A stretch of DNA of 37,932 nt from an uncultured Haloferula sp. (GCA_946885645.1 CAMPGU010000007.1:1-37932), one strand, 5' to 3'; shown: positions 16,151 to 24,034, counted from the first letter of the stretch. Notes: a model not told the origin generated them from the letters alone. A program made the numbers and translations.

Positions 16151-16358
16151 CCGCATGCTCGAATCCCGAACCCCTTTCCCGATTTCTCCCGACCGTGACC
16201 CCGTGTCCCTTCTAGCAATTTCCTGACCCCTCCGTCCCGCCCGCGGACGACATCCCTTTCCGATCCGGAAGCCCGATCGATCCCGCACAGATAGCGGTGG
16301 ATCGATAAGGCATATCTAGGAGCGCGGGAGAACTGTTGTCATGTGGCGGCACCGAAAC

Positions 16359-16433
16359 GGCGACCTTGGTGTAGCGGCAGCACCCCGCGTTGTGATCGCG
16401 GCAGCACGGGTTCGAATCCCGTAGGTCACCCCA
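16359..16433 (+). tRNA. tRNA-His (anticodon GTG)
   Basis: The cloverleaf is complete. G-1 is at 16359 and the acceptor 5' strand GCGACCT at 16360-16366. The D arm is GTGT/GCAC. The anticodon stem CCGCG/CGCGG carries loop TTGTGAT (anticodon GTG), and the T arm is ACGGG-TTCGAAT-CCCGT. The discriminator is C73, and CCA is encoded at 16431-16433. The extra G-1 opposite C73 is the histidyl identity element. One oddity is that C2 faces A71 in the acceptor stem, a mismatch. A GCATATCTA element at 16310-16318 may be its -10 region. An HNH gene starts 19 bp downstream. Confidence 0.93.
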
Positions 16434-16452
16434 AGCCTCCTTTCCCGATACG

Positions 16453-17046
16453 ATGATGACCACGCACTCCCTCCATCGCACGACCGTCCTGGTGCTCAAC
16501 CGGCACTGGCTAGCCATCGATGCCATCACGCCCGCCGAAGCCTTCGGCCACCTGGCCACGGGAACGGCGCGCGCGCTCCGGATCGAGGGGGACACGATGC
16601 AGGCCTTCGATTGGGAGGACTGGCGGGGTCTGCCGGCGGAAGAGGGATCTTCTGTCGTGGGCACCACCCGCGGCCCGGTCCGGATACCGACCGTGATCGT
16701 GCTCTCCCGCTACGGCCGCGTGCCGATCCACGTCCCGCGGCTCGGCTTCCGGGCGCTGTGGGAGCGGGATGGCGGGCGCTGCCAGTACAGCGGCCGGAAG
16801 CTCACCCCTGCGGAAGCGAATATCGATCACATCCTGCCCCGCTCCCGCGGCGGGCGGGACGAGTGGGAGAACTGCGTGCTGGCCGACCGGGCGATCAATG
16901 CCCGGAAGGGAGCGCGGACCCCGGCCGAGGCCGGCCTGCGCTTGCTCTGCCAGCCACGGAAACCCCGCTCCGTCCCGGCGACGCTACGGGTCCGCAACCT
17001 CTGGAATATCCCCGACTGGAACCACTTCCTCAACTTTCCGGCATGA
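16453..17046 (+). CDS. HNH endonuclease family protein
   Basis: The 197-residue protein belongs to a widespread bacterial HNH family of unknown biological role. The N-terminal half (TTVLVLNRHWLAIDAITPAE, ALRIEGDTMQAFDWEDW, IVLSRYGRVPIHVPRLGF) is the conserved family-specific region. The C-terminal HNH core is RDGGRCQYSGRKLTPAEANI, DHILPRSRGGRDEWENCVLA, NARKGARTPAEAGL, with the catalytic His in DHILPRSRGG. Zinc-knuckle cysteines seen in McrA-type HNH enzymes are absent, which is usual for this family. The ATG at 16453 is followed by a second ATG at 16456; either could serve. It lies directly behind tRNA-His and is unrelated to the HNH protein at 3.1 kb beyond the fold. Confidence 0.85.
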   Translation: MMTTHSLHRTTVLVLNRHWLAIDAITPAEAFGHLATGTARALRIEGDTMQAFDWEDWRGLPAEEGSSVVGTTRGPVRIPTVIVLSRYGRVPIHVPRLGFRALWERDGGRCQYSGRKLTPAEANIDHILPRSRGGRDEWENCVLADRAINARKGARTPAEAGLRLLCQPRKPRSVPATLRVRNLWNIPDWNHFLNFPA

Positions 17047-17100
17047 CGGCCAAGGGGCTTCGAAGGGTTTTCCCCGAGAGGTTCCCCGCATCGGGCTGCC

Positions 17101-17171
17101 GGCTCAGTAGCTCAATCGGTAGAGCGGTCGTTGAACACGATTGGTAGCGGGTTCGAATCCCGCCTGACACA
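17101..17171 (+). tRNA. Degenerate Phe-type tRNA-like element (GAA), probably a tRNA pseudogene
   Basis: The D arm (GCTC-AATCGGTA-GAGC) and T arm (GCGGG-TTCGAAT-CCCGC) are perfect, and the 5' acceptor strand GGCTCAG is typical of tRNA-Phe. The anticodon arm plus variable loop spans 20 nt where 22 is normal. It folds either as a 4-bp stem GTCG/CGAT with loop TTGAACA (anticodon GAA but pyrimidine C37), or as a 5-bp stem with a 5-nt loop. The 3' acceptor strand CTGACAC mismatches at positions 2-71 (G-A) and 3-70 (C-C), and no CCA is encoded, unlike the nearby tRNA-His. Probably non-functional as a decoder; a tRNA mimic or sequencing error cannot be excluded. Confidence 0.55.
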
Positions 17172-17269
17172 AGGAAAACTCTCGCTCCGGCTTCTTCGGA
17201 AGCAGCCGGAAAGGGCCCTGCGGGGACCGCCTCTTCAGCCACCGCCACGGCGGCGGATGAAAGCGGATC

Positions 17270-17302
17270 CTCCCGCCCGTTCCCCGGCGGATCGGGAGTT
17301 TT
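17270..17302 (+). terminator. Terminator candidate before the slipin gene
   Basis: CTCCCG (17270-17275) pairs with CGGGAG (17293-17298), followed by TTTT. The 17-nt loop can itself pair weakly (CCCG/CGG). It would end transcription from the tRNA-like element, leaving about 37 bp before the slipin ATG. Confidence 0.5.
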
Positions 17303-17339
17303 CCAAGCCTCTTTCATTATCACTCACTGCATCTTTATC

Positions 17340-18089
17340 ATGATCCTCCTTTCCATCCTCCTCGTGCTCTTGCCGGTCGCTCTCGTTTCCTGGCAGGTGT
17401 GGGTTTCGACCGTCATCGTTCACGAGCATCAGGCGGCGCTGCTTTTCCGTCACGGGAAGTTCGTGCGACGTCTCGCGGCGGGGCGTCATCGTCTCATCGG
17501 AAGAGGGTACGAAGCGAAGAACTTCGATACCCGCCGCTCCGACTTCGCGATCGTCGGGCAGGAATTCCTCACCGCGGACATGGCCGGATTGAAGGTCAGC
17601 GCCTTGGTGGAGTACCACATCATCGATCCGCTCCTGTTCTTCCAGGCGGCCGCGAATCCGCTCGGCTCGCTCTATCACTCGGTCCAGATCGCCCTCCGGC
17701 AGCTGATCGGCGGGCAGACCCTGGAGGCGCTGATCGAAAGGAAGGCCGATCTCTCGGCTGGCTTGCTGGAAGAAGTCCGGCCGCGTGCCGCACTGCTCGG
17801 GATCGGCCTCGACCGGGTGGCGGCAAAGGACCTGATGATCGCGGGTGATCTGCGGAAAGTCTTCACCGAAGCCCTCTCCGCCCGGCAGCAGTCGCTGATC
17901 ACCTTGGAAAAGGCCCGCGCGGAAGCAGCGGCCATCCGCACCATGGCAAACGCGGCCCGTGTCTTCGAGACGCATCCCGCCTTGCTGCAGTTGAAGTTCC
18001 TCCAGGTGCTTGAAAAGGCCGAAGGGGGAATCGCCCAGCCGCTCGCCCTCGGCACCGCCGGGCAGTGGTTGGATTTCCTGAAGAGATAA
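17340..18089 (+). CDS. Slipin / SPFH (band 7) domain membrane protein
   Basis: Stomatin-like scaffold protein of 249 residues. An N-terminal hydrophobic anchor (ILLSILLVLLPVALVSWQVWV) is followed by the SPFH core: VHEHQAALLFRHGKFVRRLA, GRHRLIG, FDTRRSDFAIVGQEFLTAD, KVSALVEYHIIDP. The helical flotillin-like tail is LEKARAEAAAIRTMANAARV, and the C-terminus matches slipins. Slipins organise membrane microdomains, usually with a partner NfeD protease or regulator; no nfeD is adjacent here, so this is an orphan slipin. The gene is flanked by terminator-like hairpins on both sides and looks like a single-gene transcript. The ATG at 17340 precedes the anchor directly. Confidence 0.88.
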   Translation: MILLSILLVLLPVALVSWQVWVSTVIVHEHQAALLFRHGKFVRRLAAGRHRLIGRGYEAKNFDTRRSDFAIVGQEFLTADMAGLKVSALVEYHIIDPLLFFQAAANPLGSLYHSVQIALRQLIGGQTLEALIERKADLSAGLLEEVRPRAALLGIGLDRVAAKDLMIAGDLRKVFTEALSARQQSLITLEKARAEAAAIRTMANAARVFETHPALLQLKFLQVLEKAEGGIAQPLALGTAGQWLDFLKR

Positions 18090-18093
18090 GCCC

Positions 18094-18123
18094 GGGGGAG
18101 GGGGCCGCGCTCCCTCCCCCTTT
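18094..18123 (+). terminator. Rho-independent terminator after the slipin gene
   Basis: A G-rich arm (18094-18103) pairs with a C-rich arm (18111-18120) through GGGGGAGGG/CCCTCCCCC, with a 7-nt loop and TTT following. It starts four bases after the slipin stop codon. Confidence 0.75.
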
Positions 18124-18244
18124 CCCAAGCCATGAACGAAGCACATTTCATCTTCGCCCTGCTGACCTTCGCCTTCGCGATCCGGTTCGCCTGGCTCGAA
18201 TTGCGCGGGAACTGACACCCACACCTCCTACTTGATTTCCCTTT

Positions 18245-18817
18245 ATGACCGCTGAAACCATTCCCAACACCGCCGCCGTCCTCGAAAGCACCCGCTTGCT
18301 GCTCCGCACTCCGGAGCGCGGGGACTTGGAGGCCATCGTCCGCTACGCGGGGGACCCGCGCGTGGCGCTGAAGACCACCGCCATCCCGCATCCCTACCAC
18401 CTCGGCCACGCTTTGGACTGGCTCGATGCCATCGGGACAGACCATGTCACCGGGGCGGTGGAAACCTTCGCCATCGAGCGCAAGGCGGTGCCCGGCCTTA
18501 TCGGGGTGATCAGCCTCACGCTGCGCCAGGACCGCTGCAGCGCGGAGATCGGCTACTGGCTGGGCGTCCCTTTCTGGCGCTGCGGCTATGCCACCGAAGC
18601 CCTGCGCGAGGTGCTGCGCCATGCCTTCGATGATCGCGGCCTGCTCTACGTCACCGGCTGCCATATGGCGGGCAATCCCGGCTCGGGAAGAGTGATGCAA
18701 AAGGGCCGGATGACCTTCGAGAACATCGTGAGCGGCGGGATCCGGCGCGGCGGGCTTTTCCACGACCGCGTGAACTACGGGCTCTTCGCCGATGAATGGC
18801 GCTTTGACCTGCGCTAA
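18245..18817 (+). CDS. GNAT family N-acetyltransferase (RimJ/RimL-like), copy 1
   Basis: Acetyl-CoA-dependent acyltransferase of the Acetyltransf_3 group, 190 residues. Features: the N-terminal STRLLLRTPERGDLEAIVRY strand-helix; the family motif TAIPHPYHLGHALDWL; the core strand GLIGVISLTLRQDRCSAEIG; the acetyl-CoA loop GYWLGVPFWRCGYATEALRE; and the C-terminal GNPGSGRVMQKGRMTFEN. Related proteins acetylate protein N-termini or small amines; the substrate is unknown here. It is paralogous to the next gene, with which it shares the IPHPY motif and order of elements. The region downstream of the slipin terminator (18124-18244) probably carries its promoter, but none was clear. Confidence 0.9.
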   Translation: MTAETIPNTAAVLESTRLLLRTPERGDLEAIVRYAGDPRVALKTTAIPHPYHLGHALDWLDAIGTDHVTGAVETFAIERKAVPGLIGVISLTLRQDRCSAEIGYWLGVPFWRCGYATEALREVLRHAFDDRGLLYVTGCHMAGNPGSGRVMQKGRMTFENIVSGGIRRGGLFHDRVNYGLFADEWRFDLR

Positions 18818-18853
18818 CTTGAAACCATGCGTGAAAATTTCCGCTCTCACCTT

Positions 18854-18878
18854 GCCGGAACGGTGCAACCGTTCCGGC
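18854..18878. repeat. Perfect 11-bp inverted repeat between the two GNAT genes
   Basis: GCCGGAACGGT (18854-18864) and ACCGTTCCGGC (18868-18878) pair perfectly around the loop GCA. No T tract follows, so it is not a standard terminator. It ends 14 bases before the ATG of the second GNAT gene and may act as an mRNA-processing, stabilising or translation-control hairpin, or as a dyad operator. Confidence 0.7.
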
Positions 18879-18892
18879 ACGCCCCATCCGCC

Positions 18893-19456
18893 ATGAAGCA
18901 GATTGCGCCCATTGCCCTGAAAACGCCGCGGCTCCTCCTCCGGCCGCCGGTTCCCGCCGACGCGGCACCTCTGGAGTGCTATCTTAGCGACCGCCGGATC
19001 GCGGAGACCACCGCCGCGATTCCGCATCCCTATCCGCGCGGCGGGGCGATGGATTGGATCCGCCGGGTGGAGCAACAGTGGACCACCGGAGCAGGCGCGA
19101 ATTTCACCATCTGCCTCCGCGAGAGCGGCCGGATCGTGGGCGTCATTAGCCTCTGTGGCGAAAGCCGCGACGACCTGAAGGCCGGTTACTGGATCGGTGT
19201 GCCCCATTGGAACAAGGGCTACGCCACGGAGGCCCTGCACCGCGTGCTGCGCTATGCGTTCAACCACCTCCGTCTGCCCCGGCTTCAGGCTCGCCACTTC
19301 CCTCACAATCCCGCTTCCGGTCGCGTGATGCTGAAAGCAGGCCTCCATTTCGAGGGCGTGATCGCGGGCGGCAGCAGCCGCGAGGGCGTGGCCTTCGATA
19401 GCGTCTGCTATTCCGTCACCGCCGCGGACTGGCGGGCCAACCTTGCTACCTTATGA
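18893..19456 (+). CDS. GNAT family N-acetyltransferase (RimJ/RimL-like), copy 2
   Basis: Second acetyltransferase of the tandem pair, 187 residues from the ATG at 18893. Elements mirror copy 1: LKTPRLLLRPPVPADAAPLE, AAIPHPYPRGGAMDWI, RIVGVISLCGESRDDLKAGY, the acetyl-CoA loop GVPHWNKGYATEALHR, and HNPASGRVMLKAGLHFEG. An ATG at 18827 is in frame, but its 22-residue extension would be encoded through the perfect inverted repeat and has no counterpart in copy 1, so 18893 is preferred. Its TGA stop overlaps the rtcB ATG (ATGA), implying translational coupling with the RNA ligase gene. Substrate unknown. Confidence 0.9.
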   Translation: MKQIAPIALKTPRLLLRPPVPADAAPLECYLSDRRIAETTAAIPHPYPRGGAMDWIRRVEQQWTTGAGANFTICLRESGRIVGVISLCGESRDDLKAGYWIGVPHWNKGYATEALHRVLRYAFNHLRLPRLQARHFPHNPASGRVMLKAGLHFEGVIAGGSSREGVAFDSVCYSVTAADWRANLATL

Positions 19457-20997
19457 AACTTCTCACATCCCAAGATCTGATCGACGCGGGCTACGAGCCG
19501 GGCCCGGTTTTCCAAGAGCTCCTGGCGAAACTCGCCGAGTATGAAGCGCGCGGGATCTCCGATCCGAAATATGCCCTGAAGCTGCTGAAGCGCGACGTCG
19601 TCCCGCCTCCGGTGAAGTCCGTCATGCGGGAGAAGTCCTCGCCCTTGGCGGAGGCCATCCTGCCCGTGACAAAGGAAGAGCAGGAGAATGTCCAGGCCGC
19701 TCGCAAACAGATGGGCGAATTGCTGAAGACGCCGGTGATCGCCCGTGGCGCGCTCATGCCGGATGCGTGTCCGGCGGGGCAGGGGCAGGCGGTGATTCCC
19801 GTGGGCGGCGCGATCGCGGTGGAGAATGCCATCATTCCCTCCGCGCACTCCGCGGATGTCTGTTGCTCCATGTTTGCCACCTTCTACGAAGAAAGCGACA
19901 GCGTGTCGAAAGAGCTGGATGCGCTGGTGCTCTCCACCCGCTTCGGTCCCGGCTACCGGCTTCCGGACGATCTGGTGCACGACGAGGTGCTGAACGAGGA
20001 GGTCTGGGAAAACCGTTTCCTCACCGGTCTGCGGGAACGCGCGGGCGCGCAACTGGCGGACCAGGGAGACGGCAACCATTTCGCATTCATCGGCGAGGTG
20101 GACGTGGACGAAACCATGCTCGCCGTGCTCCGCCTGACCGGACATGGCGATCTGGCGGACCGCTTTCATCTGCCGGAAGGCGAGTCGCGCCGCTACCGCG
20201 TGCTGGTCACCCACCACGGGTCGCGCAGCCTCGGGGCGCATCTGTACAAGCGCGGCCAGATCGCGGCGGAAAAGCACGTTGCCCGCATCGGCCGGCAGAT
20301 CCCCGCGGCGGCCGCTTGGATCGACGCGTCCTCGGATACCGGCCGCGATTACTGGCATGCGTTGCAGTACGTCGCGCGCTGGACGAAGGCGAATCACCGC
20401 GCCGTCCACCGCCGTTTCCTCGAAAGAATCGGCGCTAAGTCCGTCGCGGAAGTGGCGAACGAGCACAATTTCGTCTGGCAGCGCGGGGACACCTTTTTCC
20501 ACGGAAAGGGGGCTACCCCGGCGTGGAAGGACGACGCCGGACGTCCGCAGCTCGGCCTCATCCCGTTGAATATGGCGGAGCCGGTACTGCTGGTGCTGGG
20601 TGCGGACCAGGAGGAGTTCCTTTCCTTCGCGCCCCACGGAGCGGGCCGGAATATCTCCCGCACGGCGCTGCGGCGGAAATTCCCGGACGAAGCCTCGCGC
20701 CGTGCCGCCATCGAGCGGGGGACCGAGGGACTGGATGTCCGGTGGTTCTGCGGAAAGCCGGACCTCAGCGAAACTCCGGTCGCCTATAAGAACGCGGCGC
20801 AGGTGAAGGAGCAGATCCGCGACTTCGGCCTGGCCGAGATCGTCGCGGAGATCCGCCCGCTCGGCTGCATCATGGCGGGAGATTCCGGAAGATCCTGGCG
20901 GGACAAGGAGGAGGAACTGACTCCGAAGCAAAAGCGCCAGATCGAGCACCGTGCGGACCGCAGGCGGGTGAGGCAGGATCTGAGGGACGAGCTGTAG
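19453..20997 (+). CDS. rtcB: RtcB family RNA-splicing ligase
   Basis: GTP- and Mn-dependent ligase that joins 2',3'-cyclic phosphate or 3'-phosphate RNA ends to 5'-OH ends in RNA repair. All six residues equivalent to the E. coli metal and guanylylation site are present: D135 and C138 (ADVCCSM), H209 (GDGNHF), H254 (THHGSR), H338 (EHNF), and the guanylated His H395 in PHGAGRNISR. The flanking sequence differs from canonical RtcB (ADVCCSM for VDIGCGM, DQGDGNHF for LGTLGTGNHF). At 514 residues it is about 100 longer than E. coli RtcB, with an N-terminal extension of roughly 60 residues. It is coupled to the upstream GNAT gene by a 4-bp ATGA overlap. No archease, RtcA or RtcR gene is adjacent. 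Confidence 0.9.
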   Translation: MKLLTSQDLIDAGYEPGPVFQELLAKLAEYEARGISDPKYALKLLKRDVVPPPVKSVMREKSSPLAEAILPVTKEEQENVQAARKQMGELLKTPVIARGALMPDACPAGQGQAVIPVGGAIAVENAIIPSAHSADVCCSMFATFYEESDSVSKELDALVLSTRFGPGYRLPDDLVHDEVLNEEVWENRFLTGLRERAGAQLADQGDGNHFAFIGEVDVDETMLAVLRLTGHGDLADRFHLPEGESRRYRVLVTHHGSRSLGAHLYKRGQIAAEKHVARIGRQIPAAAAWIDASSDTGRDYWHALQYVARWTKANHRAVHRRFLERIGAKSVAEVANEHNFVWQRGDTFFHGKGATPAWKDDAGRPQLGLIPLNMAEPVLLVLGADQEEFLSFAPHGAGRNISRTALRRKFPDEASRRAAIERGTEGLDVRWFCGKPDLSETPVAYKNAAQVKEQIRDFGLAEIVAEIRPLGCIMAGDSGRSWRDKEEELTPKQKRQIEHRADRRRVRQDLRDEL

Positions 20998-21019
20998 CGC
21001 CCGAGCCGCGGCGGATCGC

Positions 21020-21523
21020 TCAGACGCCCGACTCCTGGAGCGTTTCCAGCTCCATCTCGCCGAGGCGGATCGTTCCGCTTTCCAGAATCTTGCACCGCAG
21101 CCCACCGCGATTGAACATCAGCTTCTCCGTCCCCGGCTTGCCACAGGCATCATCCATCCAGTGGCAGGGCGCGCATTTCTGGGTGCCCTCGAGGAGGGCG
21201 CCGCCGATCCGGAAAACCTTGCCCACCAGTTCGTTGAGATTCACCCCGGAGATCACCACGTTTCGCCGGAAGGCGGAGGATTCCAGATCCGGGTTCTCCG
21301 CATGTTGCCGGACGATGTCGATCGTTCCGCGGTCGATAAAGGTCACCTGGCCCTTGTAGCCGTCTTTCCAGCCGAAGAAGCGGTCGCCGGGAATCCCTTT
21401 GCCCGCGACCAGTTCCGCGGATTCGTGCTCCTCGATCCCGTGCGTCCCCGGCTCCTGTCCGTGGTGGCCGAAGAAATTGTGGCCGGACGAAGTGTAGATG
21501 CCGTGGATGACGACGCGCGACAT
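21020..21523 (-). CDS. MOSC domain-containing protein
   Basis: A 167-residue single MOSC domain, the sulfur-carrier module named after molybdenum-cofactor sulfurases. Typical elements are ELVAGKGIPGDRFFGWKDGY, KGQVTFIDRGTIDIVR, SAFRRNVVISGVNLNELVGK and the conserved cysteine segment KCAPCHWMDDACG. It lies 31 bp downstream of the nitrate reductase gene in the same direction, so co-transcription is likely. That places it with a molybdopterin enzyme, either in cofactor handling or in N-hydroxylated-base detoxification like YiiM/YcbX. It converges with rtcB. Confidence 0.9.
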   Translation of the reverse strand: MSRVVIHGIYTSSGHNFFGHHGQEPGTHGIEEHESAELVAGKGIPGDRFFGWKDGYKGQVTFIDRGTIDIVRQHAENPDLESSAFRRNVVISGVNLNELVGKVFRIGGALLEGTQKCAPCHWMDDACGKPGTEKLMFNRGGLRCKILESGTIRLGEMELETLQESGV

Positions 21524-21554
21524 GAGGGAAGTGTCGGGGTGGTGGCGGCCAAAT

Positions 21555-23783
21555 TCAACCGGGGAAACCCGGCCTGCCGATTTTCCCCAGCGTCACGGCG
21601 CAGGCCTTGTAGTTCGGCTGGCGGGAGTGGGGATCGAAGGAGGAGTGCGTGAGGCGGTTCACCTCCGGGTAATGCATCGGCAGGAAGAGTTGCCCGGGCT
21701 GCACCGTGGGAGCGAGATAGACGGACGCCTGCATCTCTCCGCGCCGGGAGCGCACGATCACCGCATCATGCTCCTTGAGCGCAAGCTTCGCGGCATCGGC
21801 CGGATTGATCTCGATGTAGGCCTCGCGGGGGTAGAGCTTCCGCAGGATGTCGGATTTGCCCGTGCGGCTCTGGGTGTGCCACTGGCTGCTGGTGCCGCGC
21901 CCGGTGAGGAGCAGGTAGGGGTAGGCCGCATCCGTGTCTTCCGGCAGGGGTGCGGGCGGGGAGAAGAAGATCTTTGCCTTGCCGCTCGGCGTATAAAAAA
22001 TGCCGTCCTCAAAAAGGCGGCGTTCCTTGCAGGCGGAACGCGGACCCTCGGCCGGGTAAGGCCACTGGATGCCGCCCATCCGGTCGATCATTTCATAGCC
22101 TTCGATCCCCGTGATGTCGCAGGGGCGGCCTTTGGTCAGGTCACGCAGGATGCGGAAGGCTGCCTCCGGGTCCGTCCATTTCGAGAACATTTCCCCGCAG
22201 CCCCAGGCGTTTGCGATGAGACGGAAGATGCGGAAATCGGAGAGGGCGATCCCCGGTGCCTGCCGCACCGCCTTCAGGGTACCGATGCGCCGTTCGGAGT
22301 TGATGAAGCAGCCCTCCTTCTCGCCCCACGCGGCGGCAGGCAGCACCAGATCCGCGGCCAGCGCGCTCTCCGTGGTGTGGTACATGTCCTGCACCACCAA
22401 GAACTCCAGCTTCTCCCGCAGTGCCGCGAGACGTCCACCATCGATCCAGGAGTGGAAGGGATTCGTGGCAATGATCCATAGCCCCTTGATCTTGCCTTCC
22501 TCCGCCGCGGCGAGGATCTGGTCGTAGGCGAGGGAACTTTCGGAAGGAATAGTCTCCACCGGGATTCCCAGGCCCGCCGCCACCTTTTCCCGATGCTCCT
22601 CATAGGCGAAATCGTGTCCGCCTACGAGAGAAGTCGTATTTGAGAAAAGGCGGGAGCCCATGGCATTGCATTGGCCGGTGATTGAATTCGCGCCGGTGCC
22701 CGGCTTCCCGATGTTTCCGGTGATGAGCGCCAAGTTGATCATCGCCTGCGCCGTGCGCACGCCCTCGTGGGACTGGTTCACCCCCATTGTCCACCACCAG
22801 GAGACCCGTTTTCCGGGCTCTGAGACGGTGCGAGCCAGCGACTCGATCTCCTCCACGGAAAGCCCGGTTTTTTCCGCCACCGCGGCCGGCGCATAATCGC
22901 GGAGGAAGACCGTGTAGTCCTCGATCCCTTCCGTCCGCTCGATCGAGGCGGGATCGATGCGTCCGTCCCGCAGGATGCAGTGGGCGAGCGCATGGAGCAG
23001 CGCCAGATCGCCTTTCGGCTTCAGGGCCACGTGCTGGGTCGCCGCTTGCGCCGTTTCCGTCGCGCGCGGATCGATCACGATGATCCAGGGGTTCCGTTTG
23101 TTCCGCATCACCCGCTGCCACAGGATCGGGTGGGCGATGCAAAGGTTCGATCCCATCAGGACGATCACGTCGCTTTCCTCGAAATCCGCATAGCTGTAGG
23201 GCGGCGCATCGAAACCGAAGGACTGCTTGTAGGCGGTCACGGCCGTGGCCATGCACTGGCGGGTATTCGCATCGCAGTGGAGGAAGCCCATGCCGAATTT
23301 GAAAAGGCACCCGAGCAGTGCCATTTCCTCGAAGGGGATCTGGCCGGTGGAAAGAAAGGCGACGGATTCGCGGCCGTGCTTTTCCCGGAGGCCTTTCATG
23401 CGGCTCGTGAAGGCTTCCAAGGCTTCCGCCCAGCCCACGGGCTTCAGGTTGCCCCCCGCATCCCGCAGCAGGGGGACGCTGGCCCGCTCCGGGGAATCGA
23501 GCGGATCGAGAGCCTGCCAGCCTTTCGGGCAGGCCATGCCCAGATTGACCGGATAGCCCGCCTGGGGACTCAGATTGATCGCGTGCCCCTCCGCATCCAG
23601 ATGCAGCTTGAGCTGGCAGCCGGTGGCGCAGTAGCCGCAGATCGAGGTGGTCGTATGAACCGGTTTCAGGCGTTTCGGGACCTTCCCGAGGCCGAATTGC
23701 CCCGGCTCCAATACCAGATCCGCGGTCAAGGGACCTGCATGCTGTTTCAGGAGCTTGGTGAGCAGGGAAGGGAAGCGTGACAC
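21555..23783 (-). CDS. Molybdopterin oxidoreductase, assimilatory nitrate reductase catalytic subunit (NasA/NarB type)
   Basis: Bis-MGD enzyme probably reducing nitrate to nitrite in the cytoplasm. The N-terminal [4Fe-4S] ligands are C49, C52 and C56 (CGYCATGC) and C85 (MACPKG). The Mo-coordinating cysteine is C177 in NTRQCMATA, as in Nap/Nas enzymes. [42 protein letters not shown] and [11 protein letters not shown] are nitrate-reductase-type signatures. No twin-arginine signal is present, which supports a cytoplasmic enzyme. The start is a GTG giving MSRFPSLL. The 742-residue length fits NasA without the C-terminal extra Fe-S domain. A formate-dehydrogenase-like role is less likely. No electron-transfer subunit, transporter or nitrite reductase is in the window. 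Confidence 0.88.
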   Translation of the reverse strand: MSRFPSLLTKLLKQHAGPLTADLVLEPGQFGLGKVPKRLKPVHTTTSICGYCATGCQLKLHLDAEGHAINLSPQAGYPVNLGMACPKGWQALDPLDSPERASVPLLRDAGGNLKPVGWAEALEAFTSRMKGLREKHGRESVAFLSTGQIPFEEMALLGCLFKFGMGFLHCDANTRQCMATAVTAYKQSFGFDAPPYSYADFEESDVIVLMGSNLCIAHPILWQRVMRNKRNPWIIVIDPRATETAQAATQHVALKPKGDLALLHALAHCILRDGRIDPASIERTEGIEDYTVFLRDYAPAAVAEKTGLSVEEIESLARTVSEPGKRVSWWWTMGVNQSHEGVRTAQAMINLALITGNIGKPGTGANSITGQCNAMGSRLFSNTTSLVGGHDFAYEEHREKVAAGLGIPVETIPSESSLAYDQILAAAEEGKIKGLWIIATNPFHSWIDGGRLAALREKLEFLVVQDMYHTTESALAADLVLPAAAWGEKEGCFINSERRIGTLKAVRQAPGIALSDFRIFRLIANAWGCGEMFSKWTDPEAAFRILRDLTKGRPCDITGIEGYEMIDRMGGIQWPYPAEGPRSACKERRLFEDGIFYTPSGKAKIFFSPPAPLPEDTDAAYPYLLLTGRGTSSQWHTQSRTGKSDILRKLYPREAYIEINPADAAKLALKEHDAVIVRSRRGEMQASVYLAPTVQPGQLFLPMHYPEVNRLTHSSFDPHSRQPNYKACAVTLGKIGRPGFPG

Positions 23784-23800
23784 TGCTTCCGGAAAAGCAG
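23783..23800 (-). promoter_or_regulatory. Hairpin touching the nitrate reductase start codon
   Basis: On the minus strand CTGCTT (23800-23795) pairs with AAGCAG (23788-23783) around a 6-nt loop. The last G of the stem is the first base of the GTG start codon, so folding would partly hide the start. This is a weak 6-bp stem and could be chance. Confidence 0.3.
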
Positions 23801-24034
23801 GGCTCGTGCGCGCTTCTCCTTCCCGGCGACGGATGCCGCGGCGGAGAAATCATCCGCCACATGAACAGGCCTCATCGGGCGCGCGAAGTAGCCCATAGCG
23901 GACTTAGAATCAAAAGATTAGTCCGGAACGGAGCAGGGTCGTCTCTGGCCGGGAAATCTGGCTTTCCTCACGAAAATTCATCTGGCGGCGTTCGAGATTG
24001 GACCTTCGTTGCCTTCCGTTGCAAAACCCTGCGC

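Noticed and set aside
18132..18215. 27-codon ORF (MNEAHFIFALLTFAFAIRFA...) between the slipin terminator and the first GNAT gene
   Set aside because: It is hydrophobic and could be a tiny membrane protein, but it begins eight bases after a strong terminator, has no promoter or ribosome-binding site in view, and is short enough to be chance.
18827..18892. Alternative upstream start for the second GNAT gene
   Set aside because: The 22 added residues are encoded across a perfect inverted repeat and have no equivalent in the paralogous copy.
23777..24034. N-terminal extension of the small HTH protein
   Set aside because: It overlaps the divergent nitrate reductase start, and its translation lacks structure; the GTG at 24035 gives a coherent protein.
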